Shown here piece after piece: positions 39,301-46,578 of a DNA stretch of 64,000 nucleotides (within the stretch, counting starts at the first letter, position 1; each line of letters begins with the position of its first letter). The position numbers and the translations under genes are program-made. Source of the stretch: Rhodopseudomonas palustris (GTDB lineage: Bacteria; Pseudomonadota; Alphaproteobacteria; Rhizobiales; Xanthobacteraceae); assembly GCF_007005445.1 (NCBI RefSeq), contig NZ_CP041387.1, forward strand, positions 620,001-684,000. The letters are read 5' to 3'. The notes beneath the pieces are model-generated. The model saw only the letters and a list, made by a program, of their open reading frames with translations, made no database searches and was not told the origin of the DNA.

Positions 39301-39461
39301 GGATATTCGGTGTAGACGACGACCTGGGTGTCGGAGAGATCCGGAATGGCGTCGAGCGGTAGATGCAGCAGGGCGTACAGGCCCGCTGCTGCGGCGAAGC
39401 CGGTGCCGAACAGCACCAGCAGCAGATTGCGCGCCGACCAGGCGATGATGCGGGCGATCAT
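36303..39461 (-). CDS. Heavy-metal RND efflux pump, CusA type
   Basis: This 1052-aa inner-membrane proton/metal antiporter belongs to the HME-RND subfamily that exports Cu(I)/Ag(I). The typical N-terminus LLLVLFGTGFAAAAGLYAL is followed by PLDAIPDLSDTQVVVYTEYPG. GGIAIAIGAMVDAAIVMIEN marks the TM4 proton-relay region, and WMIWALGFNLSVAVVVGF lies in the C-terminal half. Twelve transmembrane segments are expected. The start overlaps the end of the membrane-fusion gene by 4 nt. The name CusA is by family; metal specificity is inferred. Confidence 0.92.
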   Translation of the reverse strand: MIARIIAWSARNLLLVLFGTGFAAAAGLYALLHLPLDAIPDLSDTQVVVYTEYPGQAPQVIEDQVTYPLTTAMLTVPKSKVVRGFSFFGVSFVYVIFEDGTDIYWARSRVLEFINGAASRLPAGVAPSIGPDATGVGWVYQYAVMSKELNLADTRSIQDWNLRFALAKAEGVAEVASIGGFVKQYNVVLDPQRMRDRGITMARMREAIRASNADVGGRTVELSEFEYVIRGKGYIKDINDLGNIVLKASGGTPVLLKDVARVELGPDERRGIAELNGEGEVASGIVLQRFGVNALDVIEHVKKRFQEIASSLPKSVEIVPVYDRSTLIYSAIDTLKHTLLEESLVVAAVCIIFLLHVRSALVAILMLPIGVLMAFAAMKLLGLGSNIMSLGGIAIAIGAMVDAAIVMIENAHKHLERAEPGKSRVAILIEAASEVGPALFFSLLIITVSFLPIFTLESQEGRLFGPLAFTKTFAMAAAALLSVTLVPALMVIFVRGKIVPEHRNIINRALIWIYRPVIRGVLRAKTLVIVLALVVLGISIWPARQLGTEFMPSLDEGTLLYMPTTLPGLSITKAAELLQVQDRIIRGFPEVASVYGKAGRASTATDPAPTEMFETVINLKPKSEWRQGLTTDGLIAEMDKALQFPGVSNAWTMPIKARIDMLSTGIRTPVGVKVIGTDLVEIDRLAKQVEQVVKTVPGTSSAYAERTIGGYYLEIVPDRTSLARYGLAIQDVQDTIATALGGQTVTTTVEGRQRFTVNMRYPRELRDDPQGIARDVLVPLPAGGAVPLGEVATVQPTRGPSSIRTENGQLATYIYVDIRDRDLGGYVADAKQAVQAGVSFPPGAYVTWSGQYEYLERAAARLKVVVPLTLAIIFLLLYLNFKSLTETLIVMLSLPFALVGGLWMIWALGFNLSVAVVVGFIALAGVAAETGVVMLIYLDHALAAAKVRCAAEGRPLTRRDLQDAIMEGAVERVRPKMMTVVAITAGLMPILWSSGTGSEIMQRIAVPMIGGMVSSTLLTLIVIPAIYGLVEGFKLTRAARRRAAGAMLVSGG

Positions 39462-40852
39462 GGCTGGGCTCCGGCGTGGTCGTGAGCGTGATTGTGGGAC
39501 GACGCGGGCTGCTCAGCGGCGGGTGCATTTGATGCTTCGGCAAAGCCCTTCAGCGCCGCCTTCAGGTTGCTCTCGGCATCGATCAGGAAGTTGGCGGAGG
39601 TGACCACCGCTTCGCCTTCGTCGACCCCATGTTTGATCTCGACGATGCCGTCGCCGCGTCGTCCGAGCGTCACGGCGCGCGGCTCGAATCGGCCTTCTCC
39701 CTTGTCGATCAGCACGACGCGACGACTGCCGCTGTCGAGCACCGCCGAGGTCGGAATCGTCAGCACCGGCGCGTCGCCGCCGACGTCGATGTCGGCATCG
39801 ACATACATATCCGGGAGCAGCTTCAGATCGGGATTGGCGAGCTCGACCCGCAGTCGCGTGGTGCGGGTGTCGCGATTGACCTGCGGATAGAGCAACGCAA
39901 TCGTTCCGGACAGCGCGCGATCCGGGAAGGCGCGCGCCCAGATCGTTACCTTCTGGCCAACAGCGAGAGAGCCGAGATCGCGTTCCGCGACGTCGACCAG
40001 CGCCCACACCGTTGAGATGTCAGCGATCCGAAACAGCACATCGCCGACATTGGCGCGCATGCCCTCGGTGGCGTTGCGCTCCAGGACGATGCCGTCGCGT
40101 GGTGCACGCCACTGCACGCGCACAGGCGCGGTCCGCGTTCGATCCATCTCGGCGATGGTTTCCTCGGGCAGGTCGAGATTAACCAGCCGCTGCCGGGAGC
40201 CGCGGCCGAACGCCTCGATCGTATTGGTGGTCTTCGAGTTGATGGTCGACAGATATTCGGCGGCAGCCGACGCGATTGCCGAGCTGTAGATCTGCATCAG
40301 CGGCTGCCCGGCTTTGACGAAGCTGCCGGTGGTGACGTCGGTGATCTTCTCGATGAAGCTCTCGCTGCGCATCGCGATCACCGAGACGCGGCGCTCGTCG
40401 AGCTGGATCACGCCCGGCGCCTTCACCAGCACATGGAGTGCGCGGCGTTCGGCCGGTTCGGATTTCACGCCGCTGCGCTGGATCTTGCCGGGGGAGAGCT
40501 TGACCGTGCCGTCGGCACTGTCGTCGCCCTCATAAACCGGGACGTAGTCCATCCCCATCGAGTCTTTCTTCGGCACCTTGGAGATGTCCGGCAACCCCAT
40601 CGGGTTGCGGTAGTACAGAATCTTGCGATTGGGATCGGGCGCCGGCTTCGGCGCCGGTTGAACCGAGGGCTCGTCCGCTTCGTAGACCGGCAGAAAAGCG
40701 CGGCCGTGGGCGTCGGTCGCCGGCACGGCCGACCAGCGCGGCGCGCCGGATGGATCGCGGTAGTACAGCGGCGACCGCTCGTCCGCCGCGGCGGGCGCAG
40801 CGAGACAGAGTCCGATCAGAAACAGCAGGGATGGTGAGCGCAGTGAAGCCAT
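39458..40852 (-). CDS. Periplasmic adaptor of metal efflux, CusB type
   Basis: This 464-aa membrane-fusion protein has a signal peptide (LLFLIGLCLAAPAAA). Two tandem heavy-metal-binding repeats follow (YYRDPSGAPRW...FLPVY and YYRNPMGLPDI...DYVPVY), then the barrel-sandwich and HlyD-like domains. The end is His-rich (SSHNHAHDHAGAQP), which could chelate metal. It links the CusA-like pump to an outer-membrane channel; no CusC-like gene is in this operon. The first upstream codon at 40861 would add three residues. Confidence 0.9.
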   Translation of the reverse strand: MASLRSPSLLFLIGLCLAAPAAADERSPLYYRDPSGAPRWSAVPATDAHGRAFLPVYEADEPSVQPAPKPAPDPNRKILYYRNPMGLPDISKVPKKDSMGMDYVPVYEGDDSADGTVKLSPGKIQRSGVKSEPAERRALHVLVKAPGVIQLDERRVSVIAMRSESFIEKITDVTTGSFVKAGQPLMQIYSSAIASAAAEYLSTINSKTTNTIEAFGRGSRQRLVNLDLPEETIAEMDRTRTAPVRVQWRAPRDGIVLERNATEGMRANVGDVLFRIADISTVWALVDVAERDLGSLAVGQKVTIWARAFPDRALSGTIALLYPQVNRDTRTTRLRVELANPDLKLLPDMYVDADIDVGGDAPVLTIPTSAVLDSGSRRVVLIDKGEGRFEPRAVTLGRRGDGIVEIKHGVDEGEAVVTSANFLIDAESNLKAALKGFAEASNAPAAEQPASSHNHAHDHAGAQP

Positions 40853-40942
40853 GACGTGCACCGTCGCGCGCCGCGAGGGCGCAGTTCGATTGTCGGGAGA
40901 AGTGAGGGACGGCGGCGCCGCGGCTTGCGGCGCCGCTTGCGC

Positions 40943-41338
40943 CTACTTGAACGCCTTGACGATCACCTTGCCGGTGACGGTCTCGGGCTCGCCCTGGACC
41001 TTCGCCGACAGCGTGATCAGGTAGCGGCCCGCCATCGGCAGGTCGGTCTTGAAGGCGTACACGCCGGGCTCCGGCGACGGCAGCGCCGTCACCGGCGACA
41101 CCATGTCGGCCATGTTGTCCGGCGCCATGTCGACCCGGGTCTTGAAGATCACAGCGCCTTCCACCGGCTTGCCGGTGGTCTTGTGGACGAGGCGGATCGC
41201 AACGGTGACGTCGTCGCCCTTCTTCATCTCGGGGGTCTTGGGCTCGAACGCGTAGTCACCCGCGCCGGCCATTGCGGCGGTCGCAAACAGGGTGAGCGCG
41301 GCGGCGCAGGCCGCGGCGGTGCAGAATTTCGCAGTCAT
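40943..41338 (-). CDS. Periplasmic FixH/YtkA-like protein
   Basis: This 131-aa protein has a signal peptide (AACAAALTLFATAAMAGAG) and a single Ig-like beta-sandwich domain (VTVAIRLVHKTTGKPVEGAVI, AGRYLITLSAKVQG) of the FixH/YtkA type. Several methionines (RVDMAPDNMADMV, LPMAG) could bind copper. It lies 90 nt upstream of the cusB-like gene on the same strand, and probably belongs to the efflux operon as a periplasmic metal-handling protein. ATG 41338 has GGAG at the best spacing. Confidence 0.75.
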   Translation of the reverse strand: MTAKFCTAAACAAALTLFATAAMAGAGDYAFEPKTPEMKKGDDVTVAIRLVHKTTGKPVEGAVIFKTRVDMAPDNMADMVSPVTALPSPEPGVYAFKTDLPMAGRYLITLSAKVQGEPETVTGKVIVKAFK

Positions 41339-41435
41339 CATGATCTCCAAACGTGTCTGATCTCGTGCCGCGGCCGAACGGCACGCAGCAGCTATCGGCG
41401 CGGGCGAAACGCTCGCGCGGTTCGTCAGCAGGAGA

Positions 41436-41843
41436 TCAGACGCGAGGAGGCCGGAACGGCGGGCTGCCGGCGTGGTCCGGCACGAACAGGTCGGGCGGCG
41501 GGAACACCGTGCTGGTGCGTCGGGCGATGAATTTCACAGGCACCGTAGCAACCGGCGAGAAGCCGACTGAGGCGCCGACGCAGCAGAACCCGAGCGGGCA
41601 CTTGGCCGGATGTTTCGGCAAGGAGGGCGTTACTGGCGCCGCATCGTCGGTGGCGCCGTGGCAGGATTCGACGGCGGCGGTGACGTGGTCAGCGTGGGCG
41701 CCGGCGTGATGCTCGTGGTGCTGGATGTGCTGCGCGGCTTCCGCCGGTCCGGTAGGCAGCAAGACGGCCGACGCCGAGCCGACCGGCAAAGCCGCCAGCG
41801 ACAACGCCATCATCAGCGCCAAGATCGTCCGGAACAGTCGCAT
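41436..41843 (-). CDS. His-rich secreted protein, first gene of the efflux operon
   Basis: This 135-aa protein has a signal peptide (ILALMMALSLAALPVGSASA), then a His-rich stretch (AAQHIQHHEHHAGAHADH) and cysteines in CPLGFCCVG. It is not assigned to a family. The metal-ligand-like composition and position at the head of the RND operon suggest copper or silver binding in the periplasm. A CsoR-like palindrome lies about 130 nt upstream. Confidence 0.65.
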   Translation of the reverse strand: MRLFRTILALMMALSLAALPVGSASAVLLPTGPAEAAQHIQHHEHHAGAHADHVTAAVESCHGATDDAAPVTPSLPKHPAKCPLGFCCVGASVGFSPVATVPVKFIARRTSTVFPPPDLFVPDHAGSPPFRPPRV

Positions 41844-41968
41844 CCCGCTTTCAGCTCGCCAAGGGCTATCGGTCCTCCGATAGCACGTCGCCAGAGGTAA
41901 GACTTGTCACGCGTCAAATTCAAGACCGACGCTTATTGGAAGGCGCGACGGTCTCGATTTTGATGATC

Positions 41969-41985
41969 ATACCCCTGTAGGGTAT
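41969..41985. promoter_or_regulatory. CsoR/RcnR-type metal operator candidate
   Basis: ATACCC-CTGTA-GGGTAT is a perfect 6-bp inverted repeat of the TACCC...GGGTA type recognised by CsoR-family copper regulators. It lies in the 543-nt gap 41844-42386 between the efflux operon and the encapsulin gene, closer to the former. No csoR gene is in the window. Apart from this site and the dyad at 42246, I see only an AT-rich tract in the gap. Confidence 0.55.
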
Positions 41986-42245
41986 CCAGGCGCAAGGGTG
42001 CCGTTTCGGCGTCCGCAATGGGACTGGGCGCGCGCCGGGCGCCGCATCGAGCCCTTCCTGGTGCGGTGCACCGGTCCGGCGCCTACTGCCGGCCCTGCAG
42101 TGGCCGCCGGGACACAATTCCACATCCATCTAAAGAATTATTCTCGTGGCGCGAAGGAACTCATTCTTCGGCGGCAGCCTTCGAGAAAATGCACTGCTAA
42201 TCGCCTGGGCTGAATCGACAGCAATGAGTTGAGTGCATCTGTTAG

Positions 42246-42260
42246 TAGAAATCTATTCTA
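42246..42260. promoter_or_regulatory. AT-rich dyad upstream of encapsulin gene
   Basis: TAGAA-ATCTA-TTCTA is a perfect 5-bp inverted repeat in an AT-rich tract 127-141 nt upstream of the encapsulin start, in otherwise GC-rich DNA. A smaller hairpin, CGGCAC-TTAG-GTGCCG, lies at 42350-42365 next to the ribosome binding site. Either could control expression; the regulator is unknown. Confidence 0.35.
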
Positions 42261-42386
42261 TTAGTTGCATGTCCCGCGACAGATCGCTGACATGGACACA
42301 GATCAAATCTTCTCCTATTCCGCAAAGGTGGTCCATTTGAGCGACGCGCCGGCACTTAGGTGCCGCGGCGCCGAGGGTAGTGATTC

Positions 42387-43331
42387 ATGACTGAAGATAC
42401 CGAAGTTCGCAGGACGCTCGCTGAAGGCGCAGCGCGCCAACTCGCCAACGCGACTAAGACCCGTGCGCAGTGGGGAGGCATCTCCCCGCGTTGGCTGGTA
42501 CCGCTGTTGCAATGGACGCCGGTCGAGGCTGGTATCTTCCGTCTCAATCGCGTCAAGGAAACGCGCGGCGCGACCGCATCTGCTTCGTTCGACGTCGAGT
42601 GCAGCCCGCGGCGCGACCGCGATCCGGATCTGCCGGAGACCTTCGTCGACTACGAGGAGCATCCGCGCGAGTACTTCCTCAATGCGGTGACGACCGTGCT
42701 GGACGTCCAGACCCGCGTCTCCGACCTCTACAGCCATCCGTTCGATCAGATCCAGGAGCAACTCCGGCTGCTGATCGAGAAGGTCAAGGAGCGGCAGGAA
42801 GGCGAACTGATCAACAACGCCGAATATGGCCTGCTCGCCAACACCGCGCCGTCGCAGCGGATTTCGACCCGGAAGGGCCCGCCGACCCCGGACGATCTCG
42901 ATGAGCTGATCACCAAGGTCTGGAAGGAGCCGGCGTTCTTCCTGGCGCATCCGCGCGCCATCGCGGCGTTCGGTCGCGAGTGCACCCGCCGCGGTGTGCC
43001 GCCGCCGACCATCAATATGTTCGGCTCGCCGTTCCTCACCTGGCGCGGGCTGCCGCTGGTGCCGTCCGACAAGGTGCCGTTCGACGAAGCCGGCCGCACC
43101 AAGATCCTGCTGCTGCGCACCGGCGAGAAGAAGCAGGGCGTGGTCGGTCTGTTCCAGCCCGGCGTACCCGGCGAAGTGGCGCCGAGCCTGTCGGTGCGGT
43201 TCATGGGCATCAACCGCAAGGCGATCGCCTCGTATCTGATCTCGCTGTACTGCTCGCTGGCGGTGCTGACCGAGGACGCGCTCGGTGTGCTCGATGACGT
43301 CGAGGTCGGTACGTATCATGAGTACGCCTGA
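42387..43331 (+). CDS. Family 2A encapsulin shell protein
   Basis: This 314-aa HK97-fold shell protein of the SrpI-like family 2A encapsulins self-assembles into a nanocompartment. Recognised segments are AQWGGISPRWLVPLLQWTPVEAGIFRLN at the N-arm, VDYEEHPREYFLNAVTTVLDVQTRVSDLY, then LLIEKVKERQEGELINN and a C-terminal domain ending ALGVLDDVEVGTYHEYA. There is no signal peptide and no cNMP-binding insertion, which separates it from family 2B. It overlaps the desulfurase gene by 14 nt, the standard cargo arrangement. AGGG precedes the start. Confidence 0.92.
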   Translation: MTEDTEVRRTLAEGAARQLANATKTRAQWGGISPRWLVPLLQWTPVEAGIFRLNRVKETRGATASASFDVECSPRRDRDPDLPETFVDYEEHPREYFLNAVTTVLDVQTRVSDLYSHPFDQIQEQLRLLIEKVKERQEGELINNAEYGLLANTAPSQRISTRKGPPTPDDLDELITKVWKEPAFFLAHPRAIAAFGRECTRRGVPPPTINMFGSPFLTWRGLPLVPSDKVPFDEAGRTKILLLRTGEKKQGVVGLFQPGVPGEVAPSLSVRFMGINRKAIASYLISLYCSLAVLTEDALGVLDDVEVGTYHEYA

Positions 43332-45297
43332 GCCGACCCTGCCGCATCCGGGCTCGGCGGCTCTGCCGCAAGGCGGAGCGCTGCCGCATCCGGCGTCGCT
43401 GGAGCAGGCGTCCGCCGCAGCGGTCGGTGCACCGGATGTCGCCTCGATCGCGCGGCTGGCCAACGCGTTCTTCTCGGCGTTGCCGACCGGGGCGGTGCCG
43501 GAGCCCGGCGCCGCGCTCGGCTCGGCGCCACTGTTTGCCGCCGAGCCGCTGCACAATGCGATTCCAGGCACGCCGGCGCTATCGCCCTCCTATAAGCCGA
43601 ACCACAATCCCGGCGCGGCCTCGCCGACCCCCACCGTGGGCGCGGCGCGGCCGTCGGCACCGATCTTCGCGCTCGATCCTAATCTGGCGCCGGAGCCGAC
43701 CACGGCGGTTGGCTCGTTGCCGCAGGAGCTTAAGGTGCCGCTCGCGGCTCCGCCTGTGGCGCCGCCGCCTCCGTCTGCACCGGCGGTGCAGCCTGTGTTT
43801 CCGCGCGATACTGATCTGGCCGCGCTACCAGGCCGGCTCGACGAATCCCGCAGCTTCGTGCCGCGCAGCGTATTGCCGAGCGCGGGGTCATTCGGGGCCA
43901 ACGCTGCGGCGACGGCAGCTCCGCTGTATTTTCTCGCCGACAATCCGGCCCTGGCCCATGCGACGCCGGCATCAGCCGCGCCGCCCCGTGTCGATACCTT
44001 CGACCTCACCGGGCTGGCGCCGCAGCATCGCCCCGACGTGCATGTGCTCGATCTGTCCGGCGCGCGGCCGTTCGACGCCAACGTCTTCAAGCGTGATTTC
44101 CCGATCCTGCGCGAGACCGTCAACGGTCGGCCGCTGGTGTGGCTCGACAACGGCGCCACAGCGCAGAAGCCGCAATGCGTGATCGATCGGTTGGTGCAGT
44201 TCTACACGCACGAGAACTCCAACATCCATCGTGCCGCCCACACGCTGGCGGCACGGTCGACCGATGCCTATGAGGCGGCCCGCGACAAGGTGCGCGGCTT
44301 CATCAACGCGCCCTCGGTGAAGGATATCGTGTTCGTGCGCGGCGCCACCGAGGCGATCAACCTCGTGGCGCAGGCCTGGGGCCGCCGCAATGTCGGCGAA
44401 GGCGACGAGATCGTGGTGTCGCATCTCGAGCACCACGCCAACATCGTGCCGTGGCAGCAACTCGCCGCCGAGAAAGGCGCGCGCTTGCGCGTCGCGCCGG
44501 TCGACGATCACGGCCAGATCCTGCTCGACGAATACGAAAAGCTGCTCGGGCCGAAGACCAAGATCGTCGCGTTCACGCAAGTCTCCAACGCGCTCGGCAC
44601 AGTCACCCCGGTCGCCGAGATGACCGCGTTGGCGCATCGCCATGGCGCCAAGGTGCTGGTCGACGGTGCCCAAGGCGTCTGCCACATGCCGGTCGACGTC
44701 CAGGCGCTGGATGTCGATTTCTACGCCTTCTCCGGTCACAAGATGTTCGCGCCGACCGGCATCGGCGTGCTGTACGGCAAGGCCGATGTCGTCGAAGCGA
44801 TGCCACCGTGGCAGGGCGGCGGCAACATGATCGCCGACGTCACCTTCGAGAAGACGATCTTCCAGGGGCCGCCGGATCGGTTCGAAGCCGGCACCGGCAA
44901 TATCGCCGATGCGGTCGGTCTTGGCGCGGCGATCGATTACTTGACTCGCATTGGCATGGCCAACATCGCGGCGCATGAGCACGAGTTGCTCGCCTATGGC
45001 ACCGAGCATCTGCTGACGGTGCCGGGCCTCAAGCTGATCGGCACCGCGCGCGAGAAGGCAGGCATCCTGTCGTTCGTGCTCGACGGCTGCCGCAGCGAGG
45101 ATGTCGGCAAGGCGCTCGATCGCGAAGGTATCGCGGTGCGCGCCGGCCATCATTGCGCCCAGCCGATCCTGCGCCGGTTCGGGCTGGAAAGCACGGTGCG
45201 GCCGTCGCTCGCTCTCTACAACACCCATGACGACATCGACGCGCTGGTCGACGCGTTGCGGCGATTGCAGAGTGGGCGAGGTGTGCGCGGGAGCTGA
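43318..45297 (+). CDS. Encapsulin cargo cysteine desulfurase with long disordered N-terminus
   Basis: This 659-aa protein has two parts. Residues 1 to about 253 are a low-complexity Pro/Ala-rich region with short conserved-looking islands (IARLANAFFSALPTG near 44-58, APLYFLADNPALAHA near 201-215, DVHVLDLSGARPFDANVF near 240-257). This is the expected cargo-loading extension. Residues 254-659 are a complete group II (SufS-like) PLP-dependent desulfurase with K475 in SGHKMFAPTG and the active-site cysteine C613 in GHHCAQP. It should release sulfur from cysteine inside the shell. ATG 43318 lies within the encapsulin gene. Confidence 0.93.
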   Translation: MSTPEPTLPHPGSAALPQGGALPHPASLEQASAAAVGAPDVASIARLANAFFSALPTGAVPEPGAALGSAPLFAAEPLHNAIPGTPALSPSYKPNHNPGAASPTPTVGAARPSAPIFALDPNLAPEPTTAVGSLPQELKVPLAAPPVAPPPPSAPAVQPVFPRDTDLAALPGRLDESRSFVPRSVLPSAGSFGANAAATAAPLYFLADNPALAHATPASAAPPRVDTFDLTGLAPQHRPDVHVLDLSGARPFDANVFKRDFPILRETVNGRPLVWLDNGATAQKPQCVIDRLVQFYTHENSNIHRAAHTLAARSTDAYEAARDKVRGFINAPSVKDIVFVRGATEAINLVAQAWGRRNVGEGDEIVVSHLEHHANIVPWQQLAAEKGARLRVAPVDDHGQILLDEYEKLLGPKTKIVAFTQVSNALGTVTPVAEMTALAHRHGAKVLVDGAQGVCHMPVDVQALDVDFYAFSGHKMFAPTGIGVLYGKADVVEAMPPWQGGGNMIADVTFEKTIFQGPPDRFEAGTGNIADAVGLGAAIDYLTRIGMANIAAHEHELLAYGTEHLLTVPGLKLIGTAREKAGILSFVLDGCRSEDVGKALDREGIAVRAGHHCAQPILRRFGLESTVRPSLALYNTHDDIDALVDALRRLQSGRGVRGS

Positions 45298-45324
45298 TGG
45301 GAAGATGTCGCGTGTGAGGATGTC

Positions 45325-45404
45325 GTCATTGCGAGGAGCGAAGCGGCGAAGCTAGCCAGCTTCGTGCACTGAGCTGGATTGCTTCGCCTTCGGCTACCAA
45401 TGAC
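45325..45404. repeat. REP-like inverted repeat, family A
   Basis: Arms starting GTCATTGCGAGGAGCG and ending CTACCAATGAC form a second copy of the palindrome seen after boxC, here in the gap between the desulfurase and serine acetyltransferase genes. Confidence 0.75.
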
Positions 45405-45456
45405 GGGGAGAGATTGTCACTGAACGCTGTAAGGCCAACTCACCGGAGCCGCCCGC

Positions 45457-46404
45457 ATGTCGCAATCCGCCGAGCCCCGTGTCGTCACTGAGCCAGCATG
45501 GGACCTCGGCGAAATCGTCGCCGAACTCGCAGGGCTCCGCGCCATCTCCCAGCGGCGGCGCTATCGCAGCCGATCGCTGCCGGAATTGCCGTCGCGCGAA
45601 GCGGTAGCCGGTATCGTCGATGCTTTGGTGGCGGCGCTGTATCCGCGTCACTTCGGGCCGGCGGGGCTGTCGGAAGACACTCTCGACATCTTTGTCGCCG
45701 ACACCATCGAGCAGGTGCTGCGCCGGCTGCGCCGCGAGGTCGGCCGCGAACTGCGCCTTGCCGATCTCGACGGCGCCGCCAAGCCCGGCGAGATCGAACA
45801 GCAGGCGCTGACCATCGCGGCGGATTTCGCCCATGACCTGCCGCGCATCCGCGCGCTGCTCGACAGCGATATCCGCGCCGCGTTCGATGGCGATCCGGCA
45901 GCGAAGAGCCTGGACGAAGTCGTATTCTGCTATCCGGGTGTCGCCGCGATGATCCGGCATCGCATCGCGCACCGGCTGTACGTGCTCGGGGTGCCGATGC
46001 TGGCGCGGATCGTCGCGGAGATCGCCCATGCGCAGACCGGCATCGACATCCATCCCGGCGCGACCATCGGCGAGAGCTTCTTCATCGATCACGGCACCGG
46101 CGTCGTGATCGGCGAGACCGCGCGGATCGGCAAGCGGGTGCGGCTGTATCAGGCGGTCACGCTCGGGGCCAAGCGGTTCGAGACCGACGAGCACGGTCGC
46201 ATCGTCAAAGGCGGCGACCGTCATCCGATCATCGAGGACGAGGTCGTGATCTATGCCGGCGCCACGGTGCTCGGGCGGGTGACGATCGGGCAGGGCTCAC
46301 AGGTTGGCGGCGGCGTCTGGCTGACGCGCGATGTGCCGCCGAACAGCGTCATCACCCAGGCCAAGGCGCGCTATGACGCCTTCGAGGACGGTAGCGGTAT
46401 CTGA
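45457..46404 (+). CDS. Serine O-acetyltransferase (EpsC/CysE-like)
   Basis: This 315-aa enzyme makes O-acetylserine, the carbon skeleton for cysteine. An N-terminal helical domain is followed by a left-handed beta-helix with hexapeptide repeats: TGIDIHPGATIGESFFIDHGTG, VVIGETARIGKRVRLYQ and the catalytic loop region TLGAKR...RHPIIEDEV. The family is the longer EpsC-like type found next to encapsulin desulfurases. It is 159 nt downstream of the desulfurase gene on the same strand, so the locus joins cysteine synthesis and cysteine desulfuration. Confidence 0.92.
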   Translation: MSQSAEPRVVTEPAWDLGEIVAELAGLRAISQRRRYRSRSLPELPSREAVAGIVDALVAALYPRHFGPAGLSEDTLDIFVADTIEQVLRRLRREVGRELRLADLDGAAKPGEIEQQALTIAADFAHDLPRIRALLDSDIRAAFDGDPAAKSLDEVVFCYPGVAAMIRHRIAHRLYVLGVPMLARIVAEIAHAQTGIDIHPGATIGESFFIDHGTGVVIGETARIGKRVRLYQAVTLGAKRFETDEHGRIVKGGDRHPIIEDEVVIYAGATVLGRVTIGQGSQVGGGVWLTRDVPPNSVITQAKARYDAFEDGSGI

Positions 46405-46578
46405 GCTGGCAAGCCTGCGAAAGAATTTTCTCCCGTTTGGCGCTTTCGGGTCAGATATTGGTCGCGATTTGCTGTCAGTGCGACGGCCACGTTGTTTTTA
46501 TTCTCCAGGCATTGCGATGCGGGAGGCCGGCCGGTAGTCGATAGGGAACGCCGCCACGCGGGCGGTCACCTGGAATCG

